A DNA stretch of 64,000 nt from Lepturacanthus savala (lineage: Eukaryota > Chordata > Actinopteri > Scombriformes > Trichiuridae), in the NCBI GenBank assembly GCA_030544235.1, contig CM060484.1:14367031-14431030 (forward strand), in the 5' to 3' direction. Positions within the stretch are counted from its first letter, which is position 1. The number at the start of each line of letters is the position of its first letter. This document shows positions 1-10,780 of this stretch, piece by piece. Both the position numbers and the translations under genes were made by a program. The notes under the pieces were generated by a model, which saw only the letters and a program-made list of their open reading frames with translations, had not been told where the DNA came from and searched no databases.

Positions 1-164
1 TCATATTTCTCAACAAAATGCAATTTCTTAAAGTTGATTACTTAGAGGCAGGAAGCCAAAAGTTCCCCTTATCATCTTAAACACATCGAAGATTATTATG
101 AAGAAAAAAAAAGGGTCTTGACAAATGAAAGGAATTCCAGCAGTGTAAAGTAGGAAGGCCCTGA

Positions 165-182
165 GGGGGGGGGGGGGGGGGG
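165..182 (+). repeat. Poly(G) tract, 18 bases
   Basis: Uninterrupted run of G inside LMAN1 intron 10. Such runs are unstable in sequencing and the true length may differ. Confidence 0.9.
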
Positions 183-1099
183 AGAAATCAATTGGAGGAA
201 ACCGTGTTTTGGTCTGTGTAAGACAGATGTATTTAAAGACTACTAATCTGATAAAATGGTGCTAAGATGTGGCCTTTTCTTGCCTGGCCACATGGCCGAG
301 GTCTGAGAGGATGGTCAGGGACAACATATAAACAAAATCTAATTTGTTTCGCAGAGGGGAGGAGGAAAAAAAATCTCCCTTGAGAAAGTAAGTGAGCATT
401 TATTAAACCCTATAATCTTCATCTACTACAAGTGACCCATTTATGAGCAGAAAGCCCTCCTTGGATATTTGGAGAGTCTGAGAAGAGATGAAGTCCTGTC
501 ATAAACTCAGTGTTTAAAACAGGGGTCAGGATAAACAGAGTACTTAATCTACAAAGTAATACAGATCAGTCGCTCCCATTAGCACATTAGAGGGAGCAGC
601 TGCAGCCGTTTGCCAGCATCTGAACTGATTTACTGTGTCAATCAGCTTACTCCTATGGGCACCACCTTTCTTTGCCACTTCTTAAAACTCCTGTCTTTCC
701 CTGTCATAATATCACTCACTTATTGAAGCATTTTGGGGGGAATATGAGACATTAAAAAAAAAATCAGTGGGGGATAAACGTCTTGTTGGATTTAGGGCAT
801 ACAAACAGCTTGGTTCTTTTATGATACATGAGTCTAAGAGATTAATGTTACATAAAATAAAATCTTTAATATCATGCAATTCTGTTTAATTCTTTATGCA
901 GATGGTGTGTTCAAATTAAGGCACACAATCAAACTGCAGTCACAGAAACAAATACACCAATATTGAAGAAATGTACATTTATTCGTTTGATAATTTAAAT
1001 GTCCGGTAGAAAGTGAGATGACCTGATAGATAGATTAAAATGTCTGACCGTTTACAACCTGCTACAAAAAACAGGTTTGGTCTCTATACATCATCTCCC

Positions 1100-1345
1100 T
1101 ATGAATGACAACAGTGTGGGGTTCAGTCTCTGAACACATCCTGAATTCAGAAATTGCGCCTGAAAATGAGCCGTCAAGACGCCTGTGGGTTTGTGATGTC
1201 ACAACTATAGTCCCCACCCACCTCCCGCCCCATTCACAGCCAGTCAACTCAGGCACAAAACCACCTGTTCCTTCCAGAGCACCAGAGAGAAGTTTTGAGA
1301 GATGAAATGTGAAACTACAATGATAAAACCTTGACCTATGACCCT
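1100..1345. repeat. Degraded dispersed repeat (MITE-like)
   Basis: Contains the string TTGTGATGTCAC followed by a C-rich stretch, CATTCACAGCCAG and an AGAGAGAAGTTTTGAGAG block. The order resembles a common fish non-autonomous element and is shared in part with 4318-4550. Boundaries are approximate. Confidence 0.4.
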
Positions 1346-1765
1346 TGACAAATTTGAAGAAATATGCTTAAGGAATTCTTAGAATGGGATGAACTAACAA
1401 CCTGTACTGATTCTAAAAAACTGACAAACTTTCAACTTTCTCTCAGACACAAGTAATGGTTCTATTTTATCAAATCAATACCAAAGTTAATGGTTCACAG
1501 CTAAATTGGAGTGAGTGTGATGATTATTATCCCTCTATAGAATGTGTCTGATGACGTGGAAGGAAGTTGTTACTGCAGCTGGATTATCTCGCTGACCCAC
1601 ACCTGGGATGTTGCAGCCGAACCATCCTGAGATTAAATATGATTTGCTGGATTTACGGACTGGGATTTACCTTGTTTTTCTGTACTATCACAGACCTCTC
1701 TTTAGTTTATCGCAACAATAACAGCTTTTTTGTTTTTAGGAACAATCAAGACTGTTGTCGCTTAC

Positions 1766-1845
1766 CTCAACTCGTTGAGGTTTCTGAGAACCTCCTGCTG
1801 GGTGGCTATGACAGAGCCTAGTTGCTGCTGACTGGCGTAATTCAT
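1766..1845 (-). CDS. lman1: LMAN1 exon 10 (coiled-coil stalk; last exon in window)
   Basis: Encodes MNYASQQQLGSVIATQQEVL followed by RNLNEL and part of an Arg codon. It corresponds to the human stalk segment just before the region leading to the transmembrane helix. Acceptor tctag, donor gtaagc, leaving in phase 2. The following exons are outside the window. Confidence 0.93.
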
Positions 1846-4800
1846 CTAGAAAACAAATACAACATAATAGTCTTAAGGTTAAACATTCCACTGTTGACAT
1901 GATAAAGCTGCCATAAATCGTTTTTATTAGTTTTGATAAACCGTCATAAAAAGGTTCAGCAGTAGTAAACAGGAATCACTGTGTCTGATGAAGTGTCTAC
2001 TTTGAGCAGGTTTCCAGTGGTACATTATAATCAGCATATACTTTTCTATCAATAAATTACAAATAATTATAACGTTTGTAAAAACAAAGAAACTCATTAT
2101 CATTTGGACAGCTACACAAGTACAATTTTGAGCTACTTGTACTTTACTGGATTATTTCCATTTTATGCTACTTTATACTTCCACTACATTTATGTGACAG
2201 CTTTAGTTATTTTCAGATACAGATTTGACTCAATGGATAATATAACAAGCTGTTAACATTCAACACGTTGTTAAAAGATGAAAGCAGTGGATTAAAACCT
2301 TTTTGTCTTTTGACATCTTGCAAACAGCTGTGTGTAATCGGATCACATTTCCCATGTCTCTGAGTTGTTAACAGCTTCGCCAAATAGAGATTTTTTCACC
2401 CTCTTAATTTCTCATATGGTTTCATTTCAATAAACTCAAATGATACAAATTTTTTACCAAAATTTAACAATGAAAACTGAAAAAACTAAATCTGTTCATC
2501 AATCAAAACTCATTTTTTCTTCTTTCCTCTCCCAATAATCATCTCATGACCCCTGACATTTATCTGGTGACCCTTTGGAGGGGCCTGACTCCTAGGTTGG
2601 CAACCACTGGGCCAAACTAGCTAACTGTATATAAAGCAGTTAAACTAGCTCCACCTCCAGCAGCTACAACAGTAACATGCTACTAAACATTGATGCCTCA
2701 ATGATCTAAATTCCAAAGGGCCAAATCGAGTACTTTTACTTTAATACGTCAAGTATATTTTGCTGCCAATACATATGTTCTTTTACTTAAGATGGATATT
2801 TCATATAGGACTTTTACTTTTAATAGAGTAGTTTAACATTTTGGTACGTTATCTCAGAATCACCACTGGTGAAATGTAAAACAAGTATTTCTACGTGTCT
2901 GCTATAGACCCAATATGATAATGTATTGTTTGTATCTCGACATTAACACCCCCACCTGTCCTGACTCGGCGTTCGTCCCCGTCTTGGCGACCTCGTCCGT
3001 GATGACGGACACGTATCGTCGCTGTTCGTCCAGGATCATGGCGAGCTGCCGGTGGAGCTGTTTGATCTCCAGGTGGATGCGGTTCTGGCCTTCAAACACC
3101 TGGCGGATCTCCCGATCATTGACGCTCTCATACAAGTCCTCCACTAAAGATACACAGTACAAAAAAAGTATAAGATTAAAAGCAATTAAATAAAGAGAGA
3201 CAACCATTATTAAAATGTATGTGTTCGATGATACATTGCAAATGTAATAAGGCTATGATTAATAAATTAGAACGTTACAACAATTTAATGTGGTTTGTTG
3301 AGAAAACCTGTATGAAGAGTGATTAAAAAAGCAACATTACACTACATGATTCATTTTTTTCCCCCAATAGCATTTAGTTTCAGAACACTAACGTGGCTCT
3401 CCTTGGACGTCTGGGTGCTCTTTCTGAAACTCCTCTTTCTTTTTGTCGAGCTCTTGCTGGAAGTTCTGAAATTCCTCCTGGTACTTGTCCTTCTCTTCTT
3501 TAGGAATCCCAGTTTCAGGTGGGGGCTTCAATGGGAAAGACAAAAAAAAAACCCTCTCTCAGCTCAATAGAGGCCATGCTCAGGCGATATCGTGCACATG
3601 AATGCACATGCACACAGAAACACAGCTACAAAACAGTGAATGGTGCACACAGGATCGGGAAAGTATTAGGAGCTCTGGGAAAATGTAGTTACCGGTTGTT
3701 GGCCTGGTTCTGACAGTCTGAACAACAAGAAGGACAGAACGTCATGGTCATCTGATGGAGGAACGATTTTTTTTTCCATTAGAACATCATAGACAACCGA
3801 AATAAACATATTTACCATTATGGCTGCACTTTAATGGAAGCATAGTAATGACAAATTATCTGTTATCATGGAGCAGATGATATAGAGTAATAACCTCTTC
3901 ATAATCATTACGATAATATCTGGGTAATGTTAAGATGGGGAAATGTGGAGAGGATAAAGGAGAAGTAATAACATTGTATTAAACTAATGATGTAAGGTCA
4001 GGGTAACATTTCCACAATAAAAGAAAGGGGAACTCTAGGTAATCACAGTCAGTAATTATCAGACAAAAATACTGAGACTCCTTTTTAACAATGAACAAAA
4101 TGGAATTATTTCCTCACTTTACACGAAATTTACTGGTAGTAAATTAATAAACAGTAGTTTATGTGGAATAACAACAAATCATAATAATTATTCAACGATA
4201 TAAATCAAGGGAGTATGAGGTTACTCACAATAATGAGGAGGACTAGAGATAAAACATTGAATTTAACAACTTAAAACAGGGCATAAATATAATTCTAATA
4301 TCTTTTGACAGCTTAGTTCAGTTCAGGAGTTTCGTGAAGTTGTGATGTCACTCCTATAAAGTCACTGGCCACCCGCCATTCACAGCTATTCAAATCAGCC
4401 AATAAGACGAGAAGCGGGAGAGAATATTAATAGAGATGTAAAACTATATTAAGTTCTGGTACTTCACACTACAAATATATTATGCTACGGCTGTCGATCT
4501 TCAAAAAAAAAGGAAAAAGTCTACGATATGGGACCTTTAACACTGAGAGTAGGAAAAAATACCTGCTAAACCACCAGTCGCAGCTGAAATACCGAAGAAG
4601 CCCTCAGTGGGAATGATCATGTTGTCCACCTTTGTGCAGAACTCGTAGTCGTCTCTGTCTGGAGTGAAACCATTGTTGATCATGACCTGAGAAGGAAGAG
4701 AGAACCGGATTGGCCGCGCTGATCATAAATAGCTCAGTGAAATCATAAGGTCAGCACCAATGGCTGAAAACTGTTAATGATGAAGAATTCCCCTCCGAGA

Positions 4801-7800
4801 AATATACAGTTATTAACCTTGTTTTGTTGCTGAACATGCAAGTGTGTATTTATGTGGTCTCCTACCGTCAGTGTCTTCTTGTAGTAGGTGATTTTAGCTC
4901 TGACAGGATATGGTTTATTTCGGAAATCTCGTAAACAGGTGCCGAGGGCTTGTGTGGTGCCGTCACTGCGTTAAAACAATATATTCAGAACAAAATATAA
5001 GCATTGCTTTCGTCTATATACAGTGCTGTTGCTCCCACTAGGCATTGTACATTTCTTTCTATAAAAAGGTGTCTAGCAGCATTTATAAACAGTGTGAATT
5101 CTAAGACAAACAGGAATACCGCTGAAAAAAAATTGATTTAAAGCTTTTACTGTACCCGGGGGGAGATTAGGAAAGATAAAGGATTATTTAATCTCAAGCG
5201 AATATAATCATATTTTCTAATCTTGACGTCAGAGCAAAGCAAAAGAAATGTTTGCTTACTTCTGGTGGTCATAAACAAGGTTGCCATTGTTTCCCACAAC
5301 AATTATGGCTGGGTTATTTTTCTGGAAATTAGGAAGAGAAAACAGGAAAACACATTAATCCTTTTGTCATCGACAGGAGGAGGTGGCGTCACTTTCAGGT
5401 AATCTTACTAAAAAAACAACCAACCCCATACAGCACCTGAGTACAACTAACTAATACTGATGATATATATGACAAAAATAGACATGTTAAAGACAAGTTC
5501 AAAATCAAGATAGGAAAAATAGAGAGTGAACAATAAGTACAAGATAATTCAGTAAATTCAATATACTTAATGAATACTGTAGGTTTCTACAAAAGTAAAG
5601 GAAAAACTACAAGAAGAAAGATTTAAGATGCATACAGTATACGAGGGGAACTACATAATCTGCTATTTTTAAACACACTTCCTGCATAATTACTTTGGTT
5701 GATATCTAAACAGAGGCAGTCTTTGTGTTGATGTGGGCCATCTCTGTAGCAGAAGATCTTTGAACTGACTGTTTAGACCCAACAAGAGCAGAACAAAAAG
5801 AAAGAAAATATGGTTTTAGCAGTGACTCAATACAGATTTATTCACACGGACATTTATGAAGGTAATATATGGGAATAATCTGAAATAAATCCAAATACAC
5901 AATTGAGGGTTGGCCCTTAACAGAGAAATTAAATATAGTTGGGGAAAATATATTGTAGCATAATCACGGCTAAAACAACCAAATTTATAGGGATGAGTTC
6001 CAGACCAGTGGAGCAGAGCCATGAGCTGCTCAGCCTCAACTACACTGCTAATGGTATTTTTTGGTTTCATTCATTAAACTCAGCAAATATACAATCCAGC
6101 AACTCCCAAACCACGCTATGAAACAATAACTATAATATTACGACACATAAAGCAAATACTCAGGACTATTTTCTTCAGTTAGCCACTGGTGGAGTGACAC
6201 AGCGCCGATGACTTGTAGCTGCACTAAACATCCGTTTTTTTGATCACTCCGCCAAGCCACCGTGTCTGGAGTGTGAAGACCAGCTTTACATTTACCTTGA
6301 AAATAATTCTGTCTCATAACTGTAATTATTTCATATCGTGGTGTATGCAGGTCACAACTCGTCCACCTTGGCCTTTGGGAGTTACTGGATTGTTTATTTG
6401 CTGAGTTTGATGAGGGAAACCAAAAAATACCATTAGCCATGTAGTACCAGCTGAGCAGCTCGTAACTAACAACTCGTAACAGCTTGTATTGAAAAAGCAC
6501 CTATTGCTATGACTATGGGAATTATGATGAGTGAATTTTTAAAAATGTTGAATTATCCCTTTAATGCAAGAACACTCCTTAATCACATGTACACATCTTA
6601 CTGCAGGGCTATTGAGGCCACGCCCCTTCATGCACTGTACATTCCTCCATCACATGCAAAGATAATTTATAGATCCTGAGGCCACACTTTTCAGCCCAAA
6701 CCACAAGACTGTTGAATTGAATATTTCCAAAATTGCCCAGCTTAACTTCCCATGGAAATCTTCTGTAAATTTACTGGAAAATGTCCACCCCTTTGCTAAT
6801 CTAATAAAGGCCCAACATCAGCACCATGAATCTACCTGTGTAACTCTTTAAGAAACTAATGTAAGTTAATTATTAAGGCTCATCGCAAATGCAGACTTGA
6901 CACAAACCTTTCCGTCATTGTCAAAAGAGTCAAAGAAAACTCCGACTCCGTTCCACTTGTCGGCGGCTCCGTACACTGGACCATCGAGGCCTTGAGCAGC
7001 AGTGAACCATACGGCCTGTTAGACAAAGAAAACTTTAGTATTCTTTATAAAAGAATGTGTGTGATTGTGTTCCTGGTATTATGTTAGAGCAGGGAAACAG
7101 TGAGCGCATTTAACATTACACGATTATTAGAGTAGAAGGAAGTACTTGTGTGTTACAATGTTCATTTAATTAGGCAATTAGCACATAGCATAGACTGACT
7201 AAAAGTTACTAGGTAAGATTTTCTAGTGAAGTTTAAGAAATTTAGTGGACTAGTTTAACCCACTGAAGCCTATGACTGTCATTTTATACTTAGAATAAAA
7301 AAATCTAAATGTTACGCAAACATCGTATTTTCTGACATAAAAGTAGACAACTTTTTATGTTTTGAGCAAAAAAAATACATTTCCAAATGCTTCCGCTAAT
7401 ATGATATCATTAACTTCCTGCTCCTTCCTCTTAAGAACATGGCGAATACAAACCCTCCCAGAAAGAGGTTGTTTAGATTATTATGATTTTCAACCCTGAT
7501 ATTTATATATTTATTTAATCATTCAAGTTACTAGAATAATCCCCTCAAAAAGAATTTTGGGATAAATAGGCTTTTGTTTATGGGCATGCTTGTGCAAGCG
7601 ACAACTATAAGTTATTAAAATGATATTTTTCTGCAAAGAAAAAAGTACAAAATGAAAGAAAACAGATGCATAGCATGATTATTAGAGATTCAACTTTAAT
7701 TATATGCCTGAAATATGGGCTTAAATAAATAAAAACTGCTAAAATGCTTTTCATTGACCTACGTGGGCATGGCACACCGCATGCAACAGGATCTGCAGCT

Positions 7801-10295
7801 TTATTCAAATACATTTCTCTCCATGCGCGATATGCAAAATCTGAGTTAGAATCAGAGTTCACACAAGTGATTTAGCGGTAGTGGCTGGAGAAGGCGGCCA
7901 CAGACACTCCTTCAGCTCCCGTTACATGTGGTGTTTATTTTTCAGCATGGTAAACATATGCTGAGGTTTAGTGTCTGAGAGACCGCAGAGTAGCGTAGAT
8001 TAGGGCTGGATATGATTTCAAAGCTTTTTAATACCAACATGACAGCAGAGTTTCTGTAACACTGAGTGTTCTTTTGAGACTTTAACTTGTGGAATCTTCA
8101 CTTTTTTGGTAATTACACATTGAATCAGTGTTTAAATCCCACAGTCCTTTCAGTCAGGTCATTTTATTTATTTTAACCATACAGACTGTCATGAAATTAG
8201 AGCTTTTTCACAGCAGCCATATTGACATGAAATAGGGTAAAGGTCAAACTGAGTCAGGGTGCTGACAATCTGCACGTTGACTCAGTGGGAAGGCTCTGAT
8301 ACACTAAATGGAAGGTGAATTATTATCATTGGTAACACCTGTATTTGACTACTGTTTCATGTCAATATGGCATGAATAAACTGCATTTTAACACATGTAC
8401 TGTCTGGTTTGCGTACGTATACTCATTTATAATAGCACTCGCATGTTCAATAGCCCCCCTAATGTTTTCAGCTCTATAATTTGTTCTGGGATTGTAACTT
8501 TATGTTACAACAAGAAAAAACAGCTTCCTGCTTCCGCTCCTTCAGTTTAAAAGTGTTTAAATGGCTAAATATCAGGAGAATTTTAATTTAGAAGAACTAA
8601 CAGGAAATGAAATGTGTGAATTTGTGTTAGCTTTGTTAGTGGCGCTAAAACAGGTTTAGACAAGAACTATATTCTTCTTTTTAACATATCAGTTAGAAAT
8701 AATCCAGGGAAGAAGAGTACAAGCAGAAACAGCCACAATGAGATGTTTGATGATGACCAGCACACGTCCAACGGGTGAACAACTTGTTTCACTCACCAAA
8801 CCGTCCGCTCCCATTCTTCCTCTTCCAGATACTCGGAAGGTCACCTCGGCCTCCCAGTGTTCAAAGTTGACTTTGCTTTTTGTCCACACGCTGCCCTTCT
8901 GACTCCTGAGAGATGGCGTAATGCGCACCTGGTCTGCGCTGGGAATGGCATCTGAGGTGAAGAGGGAGAGCATAAGATGGGATTTCAATGGCATGAATAA
9001 TTTTACATTAGAGAAATTGACCTATTTTTAAGCAGCCATGTGGACATGAAATAGTAGGTAAACACAGGTGTTACAATGATGCTAATTAAGGTCAGGTTCA
9101 GGTCAAAAGAGTCAGGATGTTGCTGTTCTGCATGTTGGCTCAAGACTCTGCTGCACCACATGAAGCAGAGCCATAGCTGTGTTTACCTACTATTTCATGT
9201 CAATATGGCTGCCATGAAAAACGTCTACAGCACACTCACTGCTATAACATATCCGTACATATCACAACATATCAGTGAGGACTTTCATTAGAGAATAGAA
9301 ACATTAAACTAGTAATTATTTCCTCCAGATGAGCCCTTACTTGGTGTGTTATTATAAAGCAGCATTATCCATGTATGTCTATTCTCTAATCTTAACCCCT
9401 ATAAATCATTAGAAAACCACTCAGTTTTTGTTTCAGAATCAGTCTATTATTATTCAGCGTTAGAATAAGATATTGGGTACCCTACTTTTGTTAATAAAGT
9501 AATTATTTCATATATTTTTTTAAGCTGAATGACCAAACATAAACAAGTGACAGCCACTCAAATAGTGAGATCCGCTGATTTTCTTTGTTTTTTGTGATAA
9601 TATCTATACATCTTTGCATCTTGGACTGTTGGTTGAACAAAACAACACTCACATTCTGAGTGAATTATCCATGAAGAGAACAAGGTACATGTTTAATGCT
9701 GATTTAGTGGGTGAACACTGTAATCTCATGCAGCTCAGTGTGTGATGCAACAAACCAGAGGCCTGTTGATGCAAGCGGAAAAGTCCAATACTTCATTTGA
9801 CAGTCACTGCATTAACTCAGGACCTGACACTTGTTAAACAGTCAGCGCCACCTCATAGACTATATAACGTTAACGTAATGTAAATATAACGATAAAATGC
9901 TTTAAAATCTACAGAATCATAGGACAGTTTCGAAGGTAGAAAGCTAACCACTGTCACTTCTGCACATCCTGACAGTAAAACAAACAACACGAACAACAAC
10001 CCGTGGACCCGAGTTCGAGTCCCTGCAGAAGCAGCTTATGTCTGCGATGTTGACAGCTGGACACAAACTTACTGCCGGTGTGGATCCAGAAGGGGATCCC
10101 GCCGTCAGTCTGGGACAGGTGCGGTCCTTTGAAGCTGTATTTGTACTCGAAGCGGCGGTGCGGGGGCTCCTCCGACGTCGAGGCTGCCGCGTTGATGTCG
10201 GCGACGCTGCGGTGGAATATTAACGCCGAGAGGAAAGTTAATATCAACAGAGGAGCGGTGGAAGCAGCCCGGCGCTGTGCTGTGGAGACCGCCAT
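1766..10295 (-). CDS. lman1: LMAN1 / ERGIC-53 mannose-binding cargo receptor (10 exons, 3' end outside window)
   Basis: LMAN1 is a type I membrane lectin that cycles between ER and ERGIC/Golgi and, with MCFD2, exports glycoproteins such as coagulation factors V and VIII. Ten exons read in one frame for 1232 nt (410 codons plus 2 nt); the human protein is about 510 residues. Visible parts are a signal peptide (about 1-32), the start of the lectin domain (HRRFEYKYSFKGPHL, about 47-61), the calcium-site segment FFDSFDND (153-160), the sugar-site histidine in YDHQN (H181), the domain cysteines C193 and C233, and a charged coiled-coil stalk from about 280 on. The exons for the stalk end, the transmembrane helix and the KKFF-type ER exit/retrieval tail are missing because they lie left of base 1; I see none in 1-1765. 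The start is the only ATG preceding a hydrophobic leader. Identification is by recalled similarity and is very secure. Confidence 0.97.
1846..2955 (-). repeat. LMAN1 intron 9, largely a degraded 'TACTTTTACTTAAG' family repeat
   Basis: Between about 2110 and 2880 the intron reads like a dispersed fish repeat: TACTTGTACTTTACTGGATT, CCACTACATTTATGTGACAG, an internal AGCTCCACCTCCAGCAGC block, and an end with TTACTTAAG and CACCACTGG. Related copies lie at about 12.53, 17.95, 22.34, 43.3 and 50.46 kb. No coding capacity is visible. Confidence 0.55.
2956..3143 (-). CDS. lman1: LMAN1 exon 9 (coiled-coil stalk)
   Basis: Encodes LEDLYESVNDREIRQVFEGQ, then NRIHLEIKQLHRQLAMILDE and QRRYVSVITDEVAKTG. This is the most conserved part of the stalk outside the lectin domain. 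Acceptor tttag, donor gtgggg. Confidence 0.97.
3393..3525 (-). CDS. lman1: LMAN1 exon 8 (start of coiled-coil stalk)
   Basis: Encodes PPPETGIPKEEKDKYQEEF and a Glu/Lys/Gln-rich helix ending PDVQGEP. The acceptor is a slightly unusual ttgaag behind a long T-rich tract; the donor is gttagt. The frame continues cleanly into exon 9. Confidence 0.93.
3693..3751 (-). CDS. lman1: LMAN1 exon 7 (lectin-stalk junction)
   Basis: A 59-base exon encoding DDHDVLSFLLFRLSEPGQQP. The DDHDVLSF motif is diagnostic for ERGIC-53-type lectins. Acceptor catcag, donor gtaact. I found it by phase and motif because it is too short to stand out as an open frame. Confidence 0.94.
4318..4550. repeat. Dispersed MITE-like repeat in LMAN1 intron 6
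   Basis: Carries GTTGTGATGTCACTCCTATA, CACCCGCCATTCACAGC and a terminal GGGACCTTTAAC. The same landmarks in the same order occur near 1200-1300. The rest of this intron (3752-4562) is AT-rich and shows nothing else. Confidence 0.4.
4563..4686 (-). CDS. lman1: LMAN1 exon 6 (end of lectin domain)
   Basis: Encodes VMINNGFTPDRDDYEFC and then FGISAATGGLA, the conserved closing strand of the lectin fold. The Cys in YEFC is the partner of the exon 5 cysteine. Acceptor tctcag after a strong pyrimidine tract, donor gtattt; leaves in phase 1. Confidence 0.96.
4866..4965 (-). CDS. lman1: LMAN1 exon 5 (lectin domain)
   Basis: Completes the Asn codon, then encodes DGTTQALGTCLRDFRNKPYP and VRAKITYYKKTLT. 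The Cys in GTCLRDF is the first of the two lectin-domain cysteines. Acceptor acgcag, donor gtagga; leaves in phase 0. Confidence 0.96.
5260..5321 (-). CDS. lman1: LMAN1 exon 4 (lectin domain, sugar-site histidine)
   Basis: Encodes KNNPAIIVVGNNGNLVYDHQ and two bases of the next Asn codon. The histidine in YDHQN matches the ligand-binding His of human ERGIC-53. Acceptor ttccag, donor gtaagc; the exon leaves in phase 2. Confidence 0.96.
6020..6475. mobile_element. Foldback (inverted-repeat) element in LMAN1 intron 3
   Basis: The left arm (GAGCTGCTCAGC at 6022, AATGGTATTTTTTGGTTT at 6048, AACTCAGCAAATA, CAGCAACTCCCAAA) is matched in reverse by the right arm (TTTGGGAGTTACTGG at 6372, TATTTGCTGAGTTTGATG, AACCAAAAAATACCATTAG, GCTGAGCAGCTC). 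The roughly 200-bp centre has no open frame. A non-autonomous DNA transposon is the best explanation; the superfamily is not clear. Confidence 0.7.
6588..6614 (+). repeat. 27-bp word shared with 10572-10598
   Basis: Begins TGTACACATCTTACTGC and ends GGGCTATTG; an identical 27-mer lies just upstream of LMAN1 exon 1. The flanks differ, so both are probably remnants of one dispersed repeat. Confidence 0.6.
6908..7015 (-). CDS. lman1: LMAN1 exon 3 (lectin domain, calcium site)
   Basis: Thirty-six codons (residues 127-162) beginning AVWFTAAQGL and ending FFDSFDNDGK. The Asp/Asn-rich FDND loop is the calcium-binding part of L-type lectins. Phase 0 on both sides, acceptor acag, donor gtttgt (a weaker but canonical GT site). 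Confidence 0.97.
7016..8796 (-). other. LMAN1 intron 2
   Basis: AT-rich intron. Apart from the foldback element at 8203-8377 I see no coding, RNA or strong repeat signal. Confidence 0.7.
8203..8377. mobile_element. Short foldback element, copy A
   Basis: Inverted ends: AGCAGCCATATTGACATGAA on the left and TTTCATGTCAATATGGCATG on the right, with AGTCAGG and CTCAGTGGGAAGGCTCTG inside. Copy B at 9026-9221 has the same ends and interior order. Typical of a MITE with about 25-bp terminal inverted repeats. Confidence 0.75.
8797..8951 (-). CDS. lman1: LMAN1 exon 2 (lectin domain)
   Basis: Encodes residues 75-126, from NAIPSADQVRITPSL through GSVWTK to GRGRMGADGL, all hallmark ERGIC-53 lectin sequence. 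Acceptor cctcag, donor gtgagt; it enters in phase 1 and leaves in phase 0. Each side carries a copy of the same short foldback element family in the neighbouring intron. Confidence 0.97.
9026..9221. mobile_element. Short foldback element, copy B
   Basis: Left end AGCAGCCATGTGGACATGAA continuing ATAGTAGGTAAACA; right end TGTTTACCTACTATTTCATG then TCAATATGGCTGCCATG. The inverted match is longer and better kept than in copy A, so this is probably the younger copy. The remainder of LMAN1 intron 1 shows nothing. Confidence 0.8.
10073..10295 (-). CDS. lman1: LMAN1 exon 1 (start, signal peptide, lectin domain N-terminus)
   Basis: Encodes residues 1-74 plus one base. The ATG is followed by a basic stretch and a hydrophobic core (APLLILTFLSALIF), then an acidic, Ser/Thr-rich linker and the family-specific RRFEYKYSFKGPHL segment. 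The exon ends in phase 1 at a good gtaagt donor. The surrounding 300 bp are rich in CpG, as expected for a constitutively active promoter. Confidence 0.97.
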
Positions 10296-10400
10296 GTTTC
10301 TGTATCACTGCTGACGTAGCGCTCAGTCCGGAGCATGACGGGATGCCTGTAGGGCCAACAGGGCGCTTTCTGATTGGTCGGTGGTTTTAGTGTGTTTTTT
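10296..10400 (-). promoter_or_regulatory. LMAN1 promoter region with CRE-like and inverted CCAAT motifs
   Basis: Just upstream of the LMAN1 ATG on its own strand are a CCAAT box (10377-10373), a GC-rich stretch, and a CRE/UPRE-like TACGTCA (complement of TGACGTAG at 10312-10319). The CCAAT is followed after exactly nine bases by CCCTG, a degenerate match to the ER stress element CCAAT-N9-CCACG. ERGIC-53 is a known unfolded-protein-response target. No TATA box is evident. The transcription start is not determinable here. Confidence 0.5.
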
Positions 10401-10450
10401 TCCCTCTGTCTTTCCCTTCTGTGCTACAGCTGAGGTTATAGATTATAACA

Positions 10451-10489
10451 TCTAGAGAGAGAGAGGGGGAGGGAGGGAGAGAGAGAAGG
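10451..10489 (+). repeat. GA-rich simple repeat
   Basis: Imperfect (GA)n/(GGGA)n tract about 160 bp upstream of the LMAN1 start codon; a purine-only stretch on the plus strand. Confidence 0.8.
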
Positions 10490-10571
10490 GCCTCTGTGCA
10501 CTTTGTGAAACACAGAATAGATTTAAAAGAGAAAATAAACAGTCATGACTCATAAAGGAGGAGTTCACACT

Positions 10572-10598
10572 TGTACACATCTTACTGCAGGGCTATTG
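10572..10598 (+). repeat. 27-bp word shared with 6588-6614
   Basis: Second copy of the word described at 6588, preceded here by GGAGTTCACACT. A repeat remnant upstream of LMAN1. Confidence 0.6.
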
Positions 10599-10780
10599 TT
10601 CACACTCAAGGCTGTCATTGATCAGGTGCACAAATGACCTCTAATAGAATATTAGAAGAATAGAATATTCTTGCCACAATCATTCCTCCTGTTCGTACTG
10701 ACCATAAGTTTTATTTAACCCTTTATTTAAAGGTCTTATAGTAAGTGAGCATAAAGTTAAATATCCCATACAGAAATATC

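Larger units (their letters stand above)
1..1765 (-). other. LMAN1 intron 10, partial
   Basis: Intronic on phase grounds. It holds an 18-G homopolymer near its far end and a degraded dispersed repeat at about 1100-1345. I looked for the three missing LMAN1 exons here and saw none. Confidence 0.8.

Noticed and set aside
1..1765. Possible LMAN1 exons 11-13
   Set aside because: No minus-strand segment here resembles the stalk end, the membrane helix or the KKFF tail; they must lie outside the window.
2915..3193. 92-codon plus-strand frame
   Set aside because: Antisense shadow of LMAN1 exon 9.
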